Notes: generated by a model not told the origin, from the sequence alone. Shown: positions 22,395-33,252, numbered from the stretch's first letter. The stretch is DNA of 64,000 nt from Agapetus fuscipes (GCA_951799405.1 OX637337.1:20458347-20522346); one strand, 5' to 3'. Numbers and translations: made by a program.

Positions 22395-22615
22395 AAGTTA
22401 TCTAATCTTATCCAAGTTGCAAAGATAAGTCACATTAGGGATTCACATTATATGCATCTTCACAAGCAAACCCGTATAAGTTCGCGCTTGTACATGCCGC
22501 ATGTGAAACTACAACATAAAAACCCGAATCTCAAATAAACATACACCCTGCAACTCTTGCCGACCTTCCCTGAAACAGGGGTGACATTGTCAAAGTGAAC
22601 CATTTTCTACAGCAT
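22395..22615 (-). repeat. Family A copy, (TTAGA) subtype
   Basis: Starts atctaatcttatccaagttg, contains gttcgcgcttgtacatgccg, caactcttgccgaccttccc and cattttctacagcat. The 5' end of the unit is missing beyond the gaccaccc block. Confidence 0.85.
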
Positions 22616-22619
22616 AGAA

Positions 22620-24155
22620 CATATACAACAAGTTACATTTTTTAGTTGTTAGTTTGTTATTTGATCCTTTCATATATTTTATTTGAAAGAAGAAAAAAAC
22701 TACAGTAATTAATTTCCACTTTTAATTACACCTACGACGAACACACTTATTTGTTGGGCGGGTTCAGAGTAAGTGCATTGATATATCAATGGTAGATATT
22801 CGAACCGGTGCTATTCGAAACTGGTTCAATTACCGAAAGCGTAATTATTCGCCGGGAATTTAGTGGTATACATATAATCCCACGGCTGCAACCCGATTCC
22901 CGTAGCAAACACTGCTTGTGGACAAACAACGTGTTCGTGACCAATGTTCGTAAATCAATATATTCATGGCTGTACAAGCTTTCGAGCTCACTTCCCTAAT
23001 AAGATCGTGTCTGTGAATGAGCCGCGCTTACAAAAAGTCGTGTTGGTGTTTGGGACGAGTCGCGTTTGAGAAAAAAACGAGTCTATGCTCGCGCTCGGAA
23101 AAAGCCTTGTTTGTGGATTATTGCAAAATCCCACCTCATACCCGTTCCGTTTATACACTTTCATCCGGGGAAGCGTATCACAGAACGCTCATGCAATGCT
23201 ATAATTTTTTTTGTGGCGGAAAGCCTTCCCGATGGTCGTGACCCGACCCAGCAGTGATTCTAAATTTACCTGTTCGTCCACTAGAGATAACAGCAAAAAC
23301 CCGAAGTTTCTGACTTGGTGCTTCTTACTACTTCGTGCCAATCACAAAGAATCTTGTTTGTGGAGATTTGTTTGCGATTAAACTGTGATTGAGAAAACGT
23401 CATTCTTGTGAAAAAGCCGTGTTTAATAAGTTTTCTGTAATAAGCTGGGTTGTAGAATAAATTGTGATTGATATTTGAGTTTATAGATGGAGAATAAAAG
23501 GTAGTGGAGATTGAAGCAAATGCCTTTTTATAAAATAAACTTTATTTGAAAAAAAAATCATTAGAATTATGTAGTATACATATTGTTTTTGTTTTTCAAG
23601 AATTAATAGTGTTTGCGAACGATACATGTTAAAATATTAGCAGTTTTGAATAAGACAGTGTTCAATAATGAACCATTTTGTAAATCTCGATTTAAAAAAT
23701 ATATTAATATAATTTAATAATATAATTTGAAGGAAAAAATATTATCCTTTTCGAGAACAAAAACGCATTAGGGAATAACTATAAAATTCAGTAAAATATA
23801 AGTTTCTTCTGAAAATTAATCATGTTCATCAATAAGCCTAATTTTACAATGGATGATAAACCGTGATTGGAAAAGTCATGTTTGAGAATAAACCACGCTC
23901 TAAAATAATCCACTCTCACTGAAGTCAAGTGTTCGTCATACGAATTGCATAGATTTTCTTCTGTGACAGAAATTTAGAACCAAACACGGCGATCTAAGAT
24001 TTTTGTATAAAATAAGATAAATGTATGGAAATTATGAAAAATAAAATCCTGTGTTTCTGTATTTTTAACTAATATTCTAAAAAAACTCCTAGATTGCCAC
24101 CTTTGGCTCTAAATCAACCGTAGTCGCGTCCTGACATGCCCTACTTGAAAACCCA
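22620..24155. other. No gene seen; possibly an old interspersed motif
   Basis: Phrases such as aagccgtgtttaataa, aaaagccttgtttgtgga and aaagtcatgtttgagaata recur loosely through 22980-23920 and could be a decayed tandem repeat. I see no coding exon. Confidence 0.35.
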
Positions 24156-24164
24156 ATCTACTGC

Positions 24165-24320
24165 TCAGTACGAGAAGTATAAAATTTTACATCAAAACTC
24201 AACCATAGCGTTGACCAAAAATGTATAGAAACTAAAACTCTCACTGGAGACACTTTTTTATTTTGTGTACATGTTGTGGTAAACGCAGTGTTTGAGTTTA
24301 AACGTATGTTTGTGTCTCGA
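24165..24320. repeat. MITE H copy, second subtype
   Basis: Left half gaagtataaaattttacatc with caaccatagcgttgacc; right half gtggtaaacgcagtgtttga; centre aactctcactggagac. Confidence 0.65.
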
Positions 24321-24584
24321 GTGCCAAACACTTATTTATTCTCATAGCGCATATTCCCAACTCGGTAGGATTGTAAAAAAAAACACTTCGTGCTACGCGA
24401 GCAATAATCCATACATTCGGAATAAGTTTTTTTAATTGGCAATAATTTTTATTACTTATTTTTACACGTTGTGTGAAAAAAACACAAAATTTAATTGGTT
24501 CTTTTGTATTTTAAATTGGATATGAAAGTCCTTTATTGATAAAAACAAAGAAAACAGTAGTTTTAGTTAAAGACTATGAGCAAA

Positions 24585-24765
24585 TTTATTGTTAACTTGT
24601 TATCCGAAGGAAGAGGGATTAATTTCCGACACAAATATTTAATAATTTCATTTTCAAAAGGGCTCCTTGCTGGTTTGAAAATTTATCATGTTATCAAAGA
24701 CCGGTCACAAATATTCATACAGTTTTTTTACAGCAACTATGTCTTACTGACAAATAATTGTTAAC
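24585..24765 (+). repeat. SINE D body, decayed
   Basis: gctccttgctggtttgaaaa, tcaaagaccggtcacaaat and ttacagcaactatgtctta keep the D order. Head and tail are not recognisable. Confidence 0.5.
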
Positions 24766-24996
24766 GTACATTAATAATTTAAGTGGTTAATCTTTCATAT
24801 TCTGTATCCCTGAAATCCGGTTAATGTTATATCAAAATCCTTATCCAAGTCCTCCTATTTAAGTTGCAAATTATTCACAAATTGATTGAGTTACAACTTT
24901 GCCCCGTGTGAGACTCAAATTAAAGGCCTACCTCCTCTCACGGCGCCTTTTGAGAAACAAATTATATCTAATTTTACGTCGCTTTTTGAGTCGAAA

Positions 24997-25162
24997 ACTC
25001 TACCTCGAGTTTGAAATACTGTGTTAACTCACCTCGATCGCGTAATTCGAAAAATGTATGAAAACTAAATCACCCACTAGGAGCGCCGTCATTATATTCC
25101 ACACTTTTCCTATTTACGCGACTGAGGAGAGTTTATGTAAATGGTTTATACTCGGTGTAATA
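24997..25162. repeat. MITE H copy
   Basis: Left half ctcacctcgatcgcgtaatt and aaaatgtatgaaaactaaat; centre cactaggagcgccgt; right half tttacgcgactgaggagag and gtttatactcggtg. Confidence 0.75.
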
Positions 25163-25239
25163 GCGTCACTTTTTAAGGCTTAAAAGTGAACATGGATAAT
25201 GAGTTTCGTACATTATTTGACAAAGACAAAGTTGTAACG

Positions 25240-25527
25240 GCAAGCAGCCGGGTTGCTAGGGAAAAAGCAGTAAATATTGTGTTGTTTTGCTAAGCATCCT
25301 AGTTGAATAGACCGGTGACGTTTAAGACAAAAATCACGATTTCTAATTTGGTAAACGACTGAAAGTGTGTACAAAGGATATTGTCGATAGTCACCTAAGG
25401 TCCATCCAGCCTGCAGCAACAGGACATTCCTTGGGAACTAGCGTTTTCTATAGCAACAATCAAGCTCACAAAGGGTTCAAATATGTGATTTACAAAAAAA
25501 TAGTTCTCACCAAATAAATCATCTTAA
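25240..25527 (+). repeat. SINE D copy with unusual upstream part
   Basis: The D body and tail are clear from about 25385 (cctaaggtccatccagcct, gttttctatagcaacaatca, ctcaccaaataaatcatc). Upstream, ttgctagggaaaaagcag matches 10935 and may be a subfamily-specific segment. Confidence 0.6.
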
Positions 25528-25532
25528 TATTA

Positions 25533-25798
25533 TTCCATAACTTATAAGTTGGTATGAGGCTGACCACCCATACTGTAAAAAATTATTCACTTTACCAATA
25601 TCACCCCTGTTTCAGGGAAGGTCGGCAAAAGTTTCAGGGTGTATGTTCATTTACAGTTTGGTTTTAATTTGTAAGTACACATTCAGCATTTGTAAGCTCA
25701 AACTTACACGTGTCGGTTTGTGGGAATGCATTTGTTATGAGTTTTGAATTTTTATATATTTTTGCAACTTAGATTAAAGTTAGATTCGATTAGTTTTT
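25533..25798 (+). repeat. Family A copy
   Basis: Begins at ttccataacttataagttgg, carries gaggctgaccacccatactg, cacccctgtttcagggaagg and gtaagctcaaacttacacgt, and ends cttagattaaagttagattc. Confidence 0.9.
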
Positions 25799-26221
25799 GA
25801 AATGTATTAAACATTTTTACTCTTAGCTGAAAATTCTCATGCTATAATTATCGTCGTATTAATAACTCTATAAGTAATGGAAAACCAGGGTCGCTTAATG
25901 GATTAAATATCCCCTCTCATATCTCTAAGGTAGATAGAAGCTCCCCTAAATTCCTCCCTGGAAAGTTCTCCTGAAAGTTATAGATTTTTCCTGAAATCCC
26001 AGATGAATGTTTGTTGACGTGTCGTTTCCTAACTGAAAGTCCCATTGTCGTAATTAACAGTTTTTGTTTTTGTTTGCATTCCTAGAATGAATTTGTTTTT
26101 AAAATGAAGCAATTTTTTTTTGTTATTATGAATCAAATAATGCATTATATGGAGAACAATAGAAAATATAAAAAAAAACAGGTTTTTAACTTTCAAAAAT
26201 AAAATTATATAAATCGCATAA

Positions 26222-26345
26222 GACCGGCTGTAGTATAATAGATAAGGCTACAAATTTAAAAGGTATTGTATTCAATTTCTAGTGTATCAAAAAAACGGTC
26301 ACAAAGGCTCATCTAGCCTTACAGCAGCTGGGCGTATATGTATTA
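26222..26345 (+). repeat. SINE D, internally deleted
   Basis: tRNA-like head ggctgtagtataatagataa joined to the D body cggtcacaaaggctcatcta and gccttacagcagctggg. The usual segment between B box and body is shortened. Confidence 0.5.
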
Positions 26346-26389
26346 ATCTTCAATCTAAGGTGCAAAGGTATTTTAACATTGAAGATAGG

Positions 26390-26648
26390 TTACTTGACTA
26401 ATAGGTTGGTATGAGGTTGACCACCCATACTGTAAAAAATGGTTCACTTTGCCAATGTCACCCCTGTTTCAGGGAAGGTCGGCAAGAGTTGCAGGGCTTA
26501 TGTTCATTTGAGATTGGGTTTTTTATATTGTTGGTCCACATGCGGCATGTGTGAGCGCGAAATTATGCGTGTCTGCTTTTGGGAATGCATTTTATATGAA
26601 TCTCAAATGATATATATCTTTGCAGCTAAGATTTAGATTAGATTTAAA
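26390..26648 (+). repeat. Family A copy, left arm of a tail-to-tail pair
   Basis: acttgactaataggttggta, ggttgaccacccatactgt, gggcttatgttcatttgag, catgcggcatgtgtgagcg; ends in (TTAGA)-like tail. A minus copy follows at 26660. Confidence 0.9.
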
Positions 26649-26659
26649 TTTAGAAGATG

Positions 26660-26831
26660 TTTATATAAAGCGCGCCCACAAGCATAAATTCGTATAAATT
26701 CGCGATTACACATCCTTCACGTGGTTGCATAGATTAAGACTCATATCTCAGATGAACACAATTTTTGCAACTCCTGCCGCCTTTCCCTGATACAAGTATG
26801 GTATTGGCAAAAGTGAATCAAATTTCTTGCA
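26660..26831 (-). repeat. Family A copy, right arm of the pair, diverged
   Basis: On +: gcgcgcccacaagcataaat, cacatccttcacgtgg, caactcctgccgcctttccc and aagtgaatcaaatttcttgc. Confidence 0.8.
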
Positions 26832-26957
26832 GTATTCTAGATCAGCTCCCACCAATCTATTAATCAAATATGACAGAGAAAAAGGAAGATCAGAATATAG
26901 AATTATTGTGGCCTAGATTTCATTGTTTTTATTCAAACCTACCAACACCTGCGTATA
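26832..26957. repeat. Segment G, copy 1 (empty site)
   Basis: About 126 bp nearly identical to the pieces 27469-27505, 27765-27794 and 28044-28107. It lacks both MITEs found in copy 2 and contains a single aaat at 26866-26869. Confidence 0.85.
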
Positions 26958-27044
26958 ACAATTATTTCGTAAATTTCCCCTGAAATACTAAAGCCTTATT
27001 TAACATACAACCCCAACCAAAGTACAAAACCAACCGTTTATTAT

Positions 27045-27178
27045 CAACCAAAGCATTTTCCCACAAATAAATGAAAACTAAAACGCTCACCGCAAACGCT
27101 GTTTTAGTTTCTATACATTATTGTTCCGCTATAGTTGAGTTTACGATGTATGTTTCATACTTTGGGTATTCTGAATGA
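27045..27178. repeat. MITE H copy, second subtype
   Basis: Left caaccaaagcattttccc and aatgaaaactaaaacgctca; centre gcaaacgctgttttagttt; right gctatagttgagtttacga and catactttgggtatt. Confidence 0.65.
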
Positions 27179-27505
27179 TAATTATTAATTACTCATTCTG
27201 TGTCGATCCTTTGTCCCGAACATATTGAAGCTGCGGAAACCTGGTTGTATTTAGCATAATATGCAAATATATTATTACTGAAATTCTCATTTGAGAAATA
27301 TAAAAAAAACACCTTGAAGGTAAAAATGAGTATGTATACCACATTTTTTGTATTGTGTTTATTGTTGTTTGAATAATTGAATTTTATTCTTGTGTAGTCT
27401 TGCGGAAGGTACAATTTGTGACCAGCAAAATAAAAATATACATTTTTAATGGGTTGTATAGAAAAATGTATTCTAGATGAGCTCCCACCAATCTATTAAT
27501 CAAAT

Positions 27506-27760
27506 CGCTCCCCCAGTTCTTGATTACCGTATACGCCAATCTTGTCAAATATGACTTTTTCATGCAGTTGTCTTATGAATCAAATTCTACACAATCTGAG
27601 CTAAGAAAACCCGTAAAACTCGATAATGTGAGAGTTCTTTTAAATATTTTTTAAATAAATTTCTTGTTTTTATAAGACACATTGGTCCAGTACACATGCA
27701 AACATTGCTCATGTAAATTTTTCTCAATGGCGTTTACAGTAAACAAGAACTAAGGCAGCG
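27506..27760. mobile_element. MITE E, 255 bp, AAAT target duplication
   Basis: Inverted relative to the copy at 8784. Ends cgctcccccagttcttgatt and aacaagaactaaggcagcg are imperfect complements. AAAT flanks it at 27502-27505 and 27761-27764, while the paralogous segment G copy 1 has one AAAT. Confidence 0.92.
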
Positions 27761-27794
27761 AAATATGACAGAGGAAAAGGAGGATCAGAATATA

Positions 27795-28043
27795 TCGCAC
27801 GTTTAATGATAAAGAGCATTAACTCAAAAAACATGAATGTTGGGAAATCACGTTTAAAGTTCAGACATCCAGTACAACTTGTATGGGACGAAAAAGGCGG
27901 CCGATGTTTTATCTCGGTCATATTCGTCCAAATTGAACGGCTGTCGCATTCTACCTATTCTCCTCACATTGTTCTTGCGTTTTATTACAAAATCTCGATT
28001 TCCCCAATTTTCGAGTTATTTCTCTTTATTATTAAACGTGCGA
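27795..28043. mobile_element. MITE F, 249 bp, TA target
   Basis: Ends tcgcacgtttaatgataaag and ctttattattaaacgtgcga are inverted repeats; TA on each side. A same-length copy in the other orientation is at 59448-59696. The open frames across it (about 80 codons, also seen in the second copy) reflect the shared element and carry no domain I recognise. A mariner-like origin is suggested by the TA target. Confidence 0.88.
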
Positions 28044-28109
28044 TATGTAGAATTATTGTGGCCTAGATTTCATTGTTTTTATTCAAATCTACCAACACCT
28101 GCGTATAGA

Positions 28110-28795
28110 AAGCGTTTATAGAAACGCTGAGAAAATTCATTATTAATCTTATCTATGATTATAAAGATTTTTTTTTAACACTTCATTTTCACTGTAATTA
28201 TTAAGATTATACATCACAAACGTTTTCGGTCCTTAGACAATTATCTGGCAGGTAGGGACCTTGTTTTATAATAATAGTGAAAAGACAACAGTATTTCAAA
28301 AAAAGATAAAAATATCTTTATACGTATTTGTACTATATTGTATAACATATTTATTTAAAAAAAAACCTAAAAACAAGTTAACATGACAGTGCTTAACCAT
28401 AAAGTTGTAAATATATATTTACGATATTGCAATTTAATAATTTCGCATTCACAAGAACGGCGTGCAAAATTGCACTCGGAACAAATTGAATAAGAATGCC
28501 GGGGCACGCCTCGTGCCTAAAATTTTATATTGCCCGTAATGTAGGGCAGCTTTACGAGCTCGGAGGCGCGTAATAAAATCTGGAGCGCGGCACTTCAGCC
28601 TTGATGGATCTATTATAAAAAGGCGCAATAAATTTGAGGACCGTCTCGCAGCAGCATTAGGGGCTTAGCTATAGATACGCCCTAGTCGTATGACACGATA
28701 AATACAAGCTTTTTGATGTTCTGTATTAAATACAGCAATAAATAGTGTTTATAAGGATATTGTTTTCAGTTGAAGAGTAATATTTGGATATAAGA
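28110..28795. other. No gene seen; includes a GC-richer block
   Basis: Positions 28450-28700 are less AT-rich than average and could be a conserved noncoding block, but the sequence alone does not show this. A hammerhead-like remnant on minus is listed at 28216-28252. Confidence 0.4.
28216..28252 (-). other. Weak hammerhead-like remnant
   Basis: On minus: agataattgtctaaggaccg followed by aaaacg. It parallels the motif at 43999-44024 but lacks an intact CTGANGA core, so it is at most a decayed relic. Confidence 0.25.
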
Positions 28796-28797
28796 AA

Positions 28798-29195
28798 AAA
28801 TGCAAGGTATTTTTATACTCGTCACAACAAGGGCCACTCGTAGAACGGCTCACATTCAACCATTTTCAGTCGATATCAAAACTATGAGAACTTGGTGTAT
28901 TCACGACTCATTCCTTTGCCAAACTGCCCGCTTATGGAATGAGTTACCCGTATCTGTGTTTCCATCCCAATTTAACCTTACCCTTTTAAAATCCAATATC
29001 AATCGCCATTTCCTCTCAGTGTCTCAAAACACAACGCAACGCAACACACACGACAGCACTGCCCAGCTAACGGCCCTGCAACCGGACAAGGACAACTTCC
29101 ACATCAACAACACCTCTGCGGCACTTTAACAAGTGTCATAGACCCTTAGAGTCTCTTGAATCTAGAGAGTCTCCCGCACAGGCTTTCTTAAAAAA
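28798..29195 (+). mobile_element. LINE 3' end: C-terminal RT-region frame and tail
   Basis: The frame at 28800-29129 encodes a typical LINE C-terminus: IHDSFLCQTARLWNELPVSV, FPSQFNLTLLKSNINRHFL. It is followed by gtcatagacccttagagtct, gagagtctcccgcacagg and an A/TA-rich end. The active-site part is absent. Its tail is shared with the composite SINE at 1103-1495 and the fragment at 43080-43283. Confidence 0.85.
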
Positions 29196-29552
29196 AATAT
29201 ATATATATATAACTTCGTTTTTGGTATTCAGATGTTAGTTTTTCAAACATGAATAATATGTTTATCTATAGGTACCTTTTTTACTGAAAAGGTACATATT
29301 TTTAAGAGGCAAATTGGATTTGAAGCCAGACTTCTTGCGTGAAAAAACAAGTGAACTAAAGACATCATGAAAAATACAAATGATAGCTTTATATAAGACA
29401 CTAAATTCCACGCACGGTAAACGACATGTTTGTACGCAAATACATGGTTAAGAAATGTGCTCGTCGCCTGAGCTTGCTAAACTATGTATGTACATAGTTA
29501 CTTAGTTGATTTCTTCTACAAATCTTTGAGAGGTATTTCTTATCTTTTCATA

Positions 29553-29817
29553 TACGTTCCTTGACTTATAGGTTGTTATGCGGCTGACCACCCATACTGT
29601 AAAAAATTGGTTCACTTTGCCAATGTCACCCCTGTTTCAGGGAAGGACGGCAAGAGTTGCAAGGTTTATGTTCATTTGAGATTGGGTTTTTATATTGTAG
29701 GTCCACATGCGGCATGTGTTAGCGCGTAATTATACATATCTGCTTGTGGGAATGCATTTAATATAAATCTTAAATGATATATATCTTTGCAGCTTAGATT
29801 AGATTAGATTAGATTAT
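29553..29817 (+). repeat. Family A copy, left arm of a second tail-to-tail pair
   Basis: ttccttgacttataggttgt, gcggctgaccacccatactg, gcatgtgttagcgcgtaatt, ending (TTAGA)n. Nearly identical to the copy split by the hAT-like element at 47375. Confidence 0.92.
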
Positions 29818-29867
29818 CACTTTTTTCTCAAATTGAATACTGCTGTCTTCAGTGACTTTTTGGCATT

Positions 29868-30115
29868 AACAATCTATAATCTAACCTGCAAGGATAAAGT
29901 AACATGCGAAATTCAAATTAAATGGCAAGCCCATAAAACTGGTTAGTTCGCGTTTACAAAAGCTGCATATGTACTTACAAATTAAAATCCAAATCTCTAA
30001 TGAAAAAAAAACTCTGTAATTTGACTGACCTTCCTTGAAACAGGATGACATTAGGAAAGTGAACTTTTGTTTACAGTATGGGTGGTCAGCCTCATACCAA
30101 CCTATGCGTCAAGTC
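29868..30115 (-). repeat. Family A copy, right arm of the pair
   Basis: On +: aatctataatctaacctgca at the tail, aactggttagttcgcgttta, gtatgggtggtcagcctcat and accaacctatgcgtcaag. Confidence 0.88.
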
Positions 30116-30248
30116 ATGACAATTCACGCAGGTAAGTCGACTAAACTTTTAATAATTTAAAGTCCTCTAACCATAAATTGCACAATAGTACTAAATAATT
30201 CAACTTTATCATTAATTGATGAGGCATTCACTTTGTAACCTTTCATTT

Positions 30249-30734
30249 TTAAAAAATTAAAAATAAAATAAACAAATTGTAATAGGTTACGGGGTGAGTA
30301 AAATTTAATTATGTACGACAGGACATACTTTTAATAAACATACAATCAAACTTCTTCATACAAACACATACAGACCGATTTTAACAGCTCTCGAGACCAT
30401 AGAAATTAATAAAAATTCAAGTACTGTCAATTCCTTACTAAATAACTTCTTGATCCCTAATCCATCTCCTCTCCTGACCTTGTTTCCTAGAAATAATAAT
30501 AAATCTGTCACCAACAATCCCAGCGCTCTGTTCCCTTCCTCACCCCTCCCCCCCTCCACTACTCCCACCCCTTAAAATAATGTTACACTAATTTATATTT
30601 TATTTTGTTAGTCAGTAATATTTTGTACCTGACGATGGAAATATTGTTTCCGAAACCGGTCGTACATAATTAAATTTTACTCACCCCGTAACCTAATACA
30701 ATTTGTTTATTTTATTTTTAATTTTAATTTTTTA
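30249..30734 (+). mobile_element. Penelope-like 3' end with inverted terminal segments
   Basis: Arms at 30249-30329 and 30659-30734 are near-perfect inverted copies (ggttacggggtgagtaaaat on the left, its complement on the right). Between them a frame near 30365-30574 reads RPILTALETIEINKNSS, then a Pro/Asn-rich end and stop, reminiscent of the end of the GIY-YIG endonuclease of Penelope-like elements. The right arm is preceded by a hammerhead-like motif, a known feature of Penelope-like elements. The reverse transcriptase itself is absent. Family assignment is inference. Confidence 0.6.
30625..30665 (+). ncRNA. Candidate hammerhead ribozyme
   Basis: Order on +: GTAC (30625-30628), core CTGACGA (30629-30635), T, stem II GGAAA (30637-30641), loop TATTG, TTTCC (30647-30651), GAAA (30652-30655), CCGGTC (30656-30661), GTAC (30662-30665). 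GTAC pairs with GTAC as stem I; GGAAA pairs with TTTCC; the predicted cut is after C30661. Stem III would be A-U, C-G, C-G with no loop, which in known short forms needs a dimer. The extra T at 30636 departs from the consensus. The minus-strand arm at 30249-30326 begins with the same sequence that follows the predicted cut. Confidence 0.65.
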
Positions 30735-31094
30735 ATTCAACTTTAGTTTAAATGAAAGCCCAAGTTTTCCCGCCAGTTTAGCTTCTTAGTTATCTGGTTC
30801 ACGTCTTTGAGATATTCCCCTTTGTGTGTCAACTGCGCGGGCTGACATGGCGGCGGCATCGTACAGCTGACTGTGACTTGCATCAAAAATAGTAGGGGAC
30901 AGAAAACTAGCTCATCATGCTGCAGGGTTTTCAGTAAAAAAATATATAAAAAGATCACGAGATGTCGTGTATAATTAAACCTCGCGAGGTTTTGGAAAAT
31001 TGCAATCAGAGAATTTTTAATCAAGCAGGTATTGGTCAAACCACAGATCACTGATTATAAAGGTCAAACCAAGGTTTTGACGAAGACCAGAACT

Positions 31095-31328
31095 AAGAAC
31101 CATTTTCGAAAATTATCACATTTATCTGGAGCAATTACGTTTGCAAAAAAATGTCATCTGTATTTCAGGGAAGTCGGAAAATGTTTCTGGGCTTATGTTC
31201 ATTTTAGATTTGGGTCTTAATTTTGTAAAATCACATGCGGCATTTGTAAGCGTGAAATTAAACGTGTCTGTGTGTGGACATGCACTTAATATTAATAATT
31301 ATTTTCAACTCAGATTATAGATTATAGA
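31095..31328 (+). repeat. Diverged family A copy
   Basis: gtatttcagggaagtcgg, ctgggcttatgttcatttta, cacatgcggcatttgtaagc, cagattatagattataga. The 5' part is badly decayed. Confidence 0.75.
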
Positions 31329-31329
31329 A

Positions 31330-32600
31330 TGTAAATAAAAATCATCTAGGTGAAACACGTTGATTATAATATGTTGAAGTTCATTGTTATTTTAGCTTAA
31401 AAATGTTTCCTAAAATCGCTATAAATGTAAAATATGTACGCAAAAACAATCTCGCGAGTTTTCTGACACTGTACCGTGTACACACAAGATAAACCTCTTG
31501 AATTATGTACGAGATCTCGCTAGGCTAGGATTGCATCCCTGCTCACACCATTACACTTAGACACACTCTGCGAGTTGGCCATTTCTTACCGGACTCGGAG
31601 CTTTTCGCACTCTGGGTGTTGGAAAAAATACTGGTCATGTCTCGGAATCTCATTCCACGAGGAAAGTTCTGCACTCGCGAGTAATGAAGTGGTGAGAAAA
31701 GAACCATTTGCAGTTATAGCGTGTGCAACCCTGTTTTTCATTGCATGAAGTAAAGGAAATGAAAGAAGACTTTGTTGAAAACTTTGTTTTAAAGGAATGT
31801 ACCTAGAATCACTTACACTGTTGATTAGATGGAATAACTATCGAATACAGACATTGTGAGTACGTCGAAGACTGGTTTTGAATTCTAAATTTTAGGCTCA
31901 CATATAAATATTTTTTTAAGTTGAATAGATAAATTTACTTTTTTGGATATTCATTTTTAATGCACTTTTGCAAGTAAATGTGTGTCGGTAAGTTTACGAT
32001 TACGCATGCTGCATGTGTATTTTCTTTTGCTGCTTTTTTCTACAACAGATTTAGCATTGAAGAAAATGAATCATTTTTTAAGTACGGGTGTTCAGCTTAA
32101 TATCAGACCAACGAAAATAAATCAAGAAGCTTCACAAATTGTACCCTGTTTCAGCTCGGTAGACGAATTGCAGATTTTTTATTTTATATCTTTTGTTACA
32201 ACTTTTTTACAATAAAAAAATAAATGTTTCCTTAAATTTAGTAAGATTGGTATTAAATTAAATAAAATACTCATAGTAATCGAATACAAAGTGGTATTTC
32301 TTTTTATCTCTTAGTAAGAATCGCTTAAAATTAATAATTGCAGTTAAGGTTAGACATAAATGTTTTAAATTACAGATAAAATTTAATCTCTGTTGAATGT
32401 TAACCTCGACAACTTCACTTTTACATTTAATTCCAGCGCCTTATACACTTACAGCCTTTAATACGTTGTTAAGGGTGTAATTCTGACCTTTCTCACAATG
32501 TCAAATAAAGCGCCATCTTGCCTCATAACTTCCAACTTCCTCAGATGAGGTTTTAATTCAGTTTTGTGCCCGCAGGCGGGTCAAGCGGGACTTTGAAAAA
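31330..32600. other. No gene seen; possible decayed family A at 32065-32135
   Basis: On minus, 32065-32135 weakly follows the A start (ggtctgatattaagctgaac). Otherwise no recognised element or exon. Confidence 0.4.
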
Positions 32601-32607
32601 TCCCCGT

Positions 32608-32766
32608 ACCAAGTATAAAACTGTACGCGTAAACTAATCCACAGTGTTTACCGTAAAATGTGTGGAAAATAAATTGCTCACTAGTGGAGCTGTTTAAGTT
32701 TTATTACATTTTTGGTAAACGCTGTTGTAAAGTTTAAATGTAAAGTGATATACTTGGCTGCTGATC
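32608..32766. repeat. MITE H copy, second subtype
   Basis: Left ccaagtataaaactgtacgc and cagtgtttaccgtaaaatg; centre gctcactagtggagctg; right tttggtaaacgctgttgtaa and gtgatatacttgg. Confidence 0.7.
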
Positions 32767-33252
32767 CCTCTCCATCTACGAGTCGTAGAAAGCAGTATCG
32801 TATTTTAGCTGCCTCGAGAAATCTTGTTCTACGTTTAACGTTCTGAGCACAGATCACAGAGCATTGTAGAAAGCATGCTTTAATATCTTGTTTTTTTCAA
32901 AAAAGTTTCAAAATTGCACGAATATATTTTCAGTACGTACTAATGATATTTTTAAAAAGGCAAGCATTCTTAATTTTTATAGCGAATGAGGGTAAAAAAA
33001 GATATTTGACTCTTGCAATTGTTGTTTTGATGTGGACTATAAGAAACTTAACTTTTTATTCAGGAACGTTTCCCTGCGGGATTTAAAGTCGTAGATACTC
33101 TATCAAATGACGTAGGAATATTAATTGGCACTATTAAAACCAAAGCACTTCACACTCTCAGCACCAAAAAGCAGAAGAAGAAATTTGTTTCAATTATTTT
33201 TTCTACAACATGAACGAGGGGAAAGTATGTTTCATAAGGAGAAAACAGCTTA

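Larger units (their letters stand above)
27469..28107. repeat. Segment G, copy 2 (filled by MITEs E and F)
   Basis: Same order as copy 1 (gtattctaga, gctcccaccaatctattaat, gacagagg-aaaaggaggatc, gaattattgtggcctagatt, ctaccaacacctgcgtat) but split by MITE E at 27506-27760 and MITE F at 27795-28043. Confidence 0.85.

Noticed and set aside
22786..23257. Cluster of overlapping 60-75 codon frames
   Set aside because: No domain, start context or splice sites; the region shows only loose repetitive phrases.
27806..28121. Conserved open frames of about 80 codons, also at 59364-59712
   Set aside because: Both lie within the two copies of MITE F; conservation reflects the element and no protein domain is visible.
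29795..29817. Telomeric repeat
   Set aside because: The (TTAGA)n run is the tail of family A copies and is not the insect TTAGG repeat.
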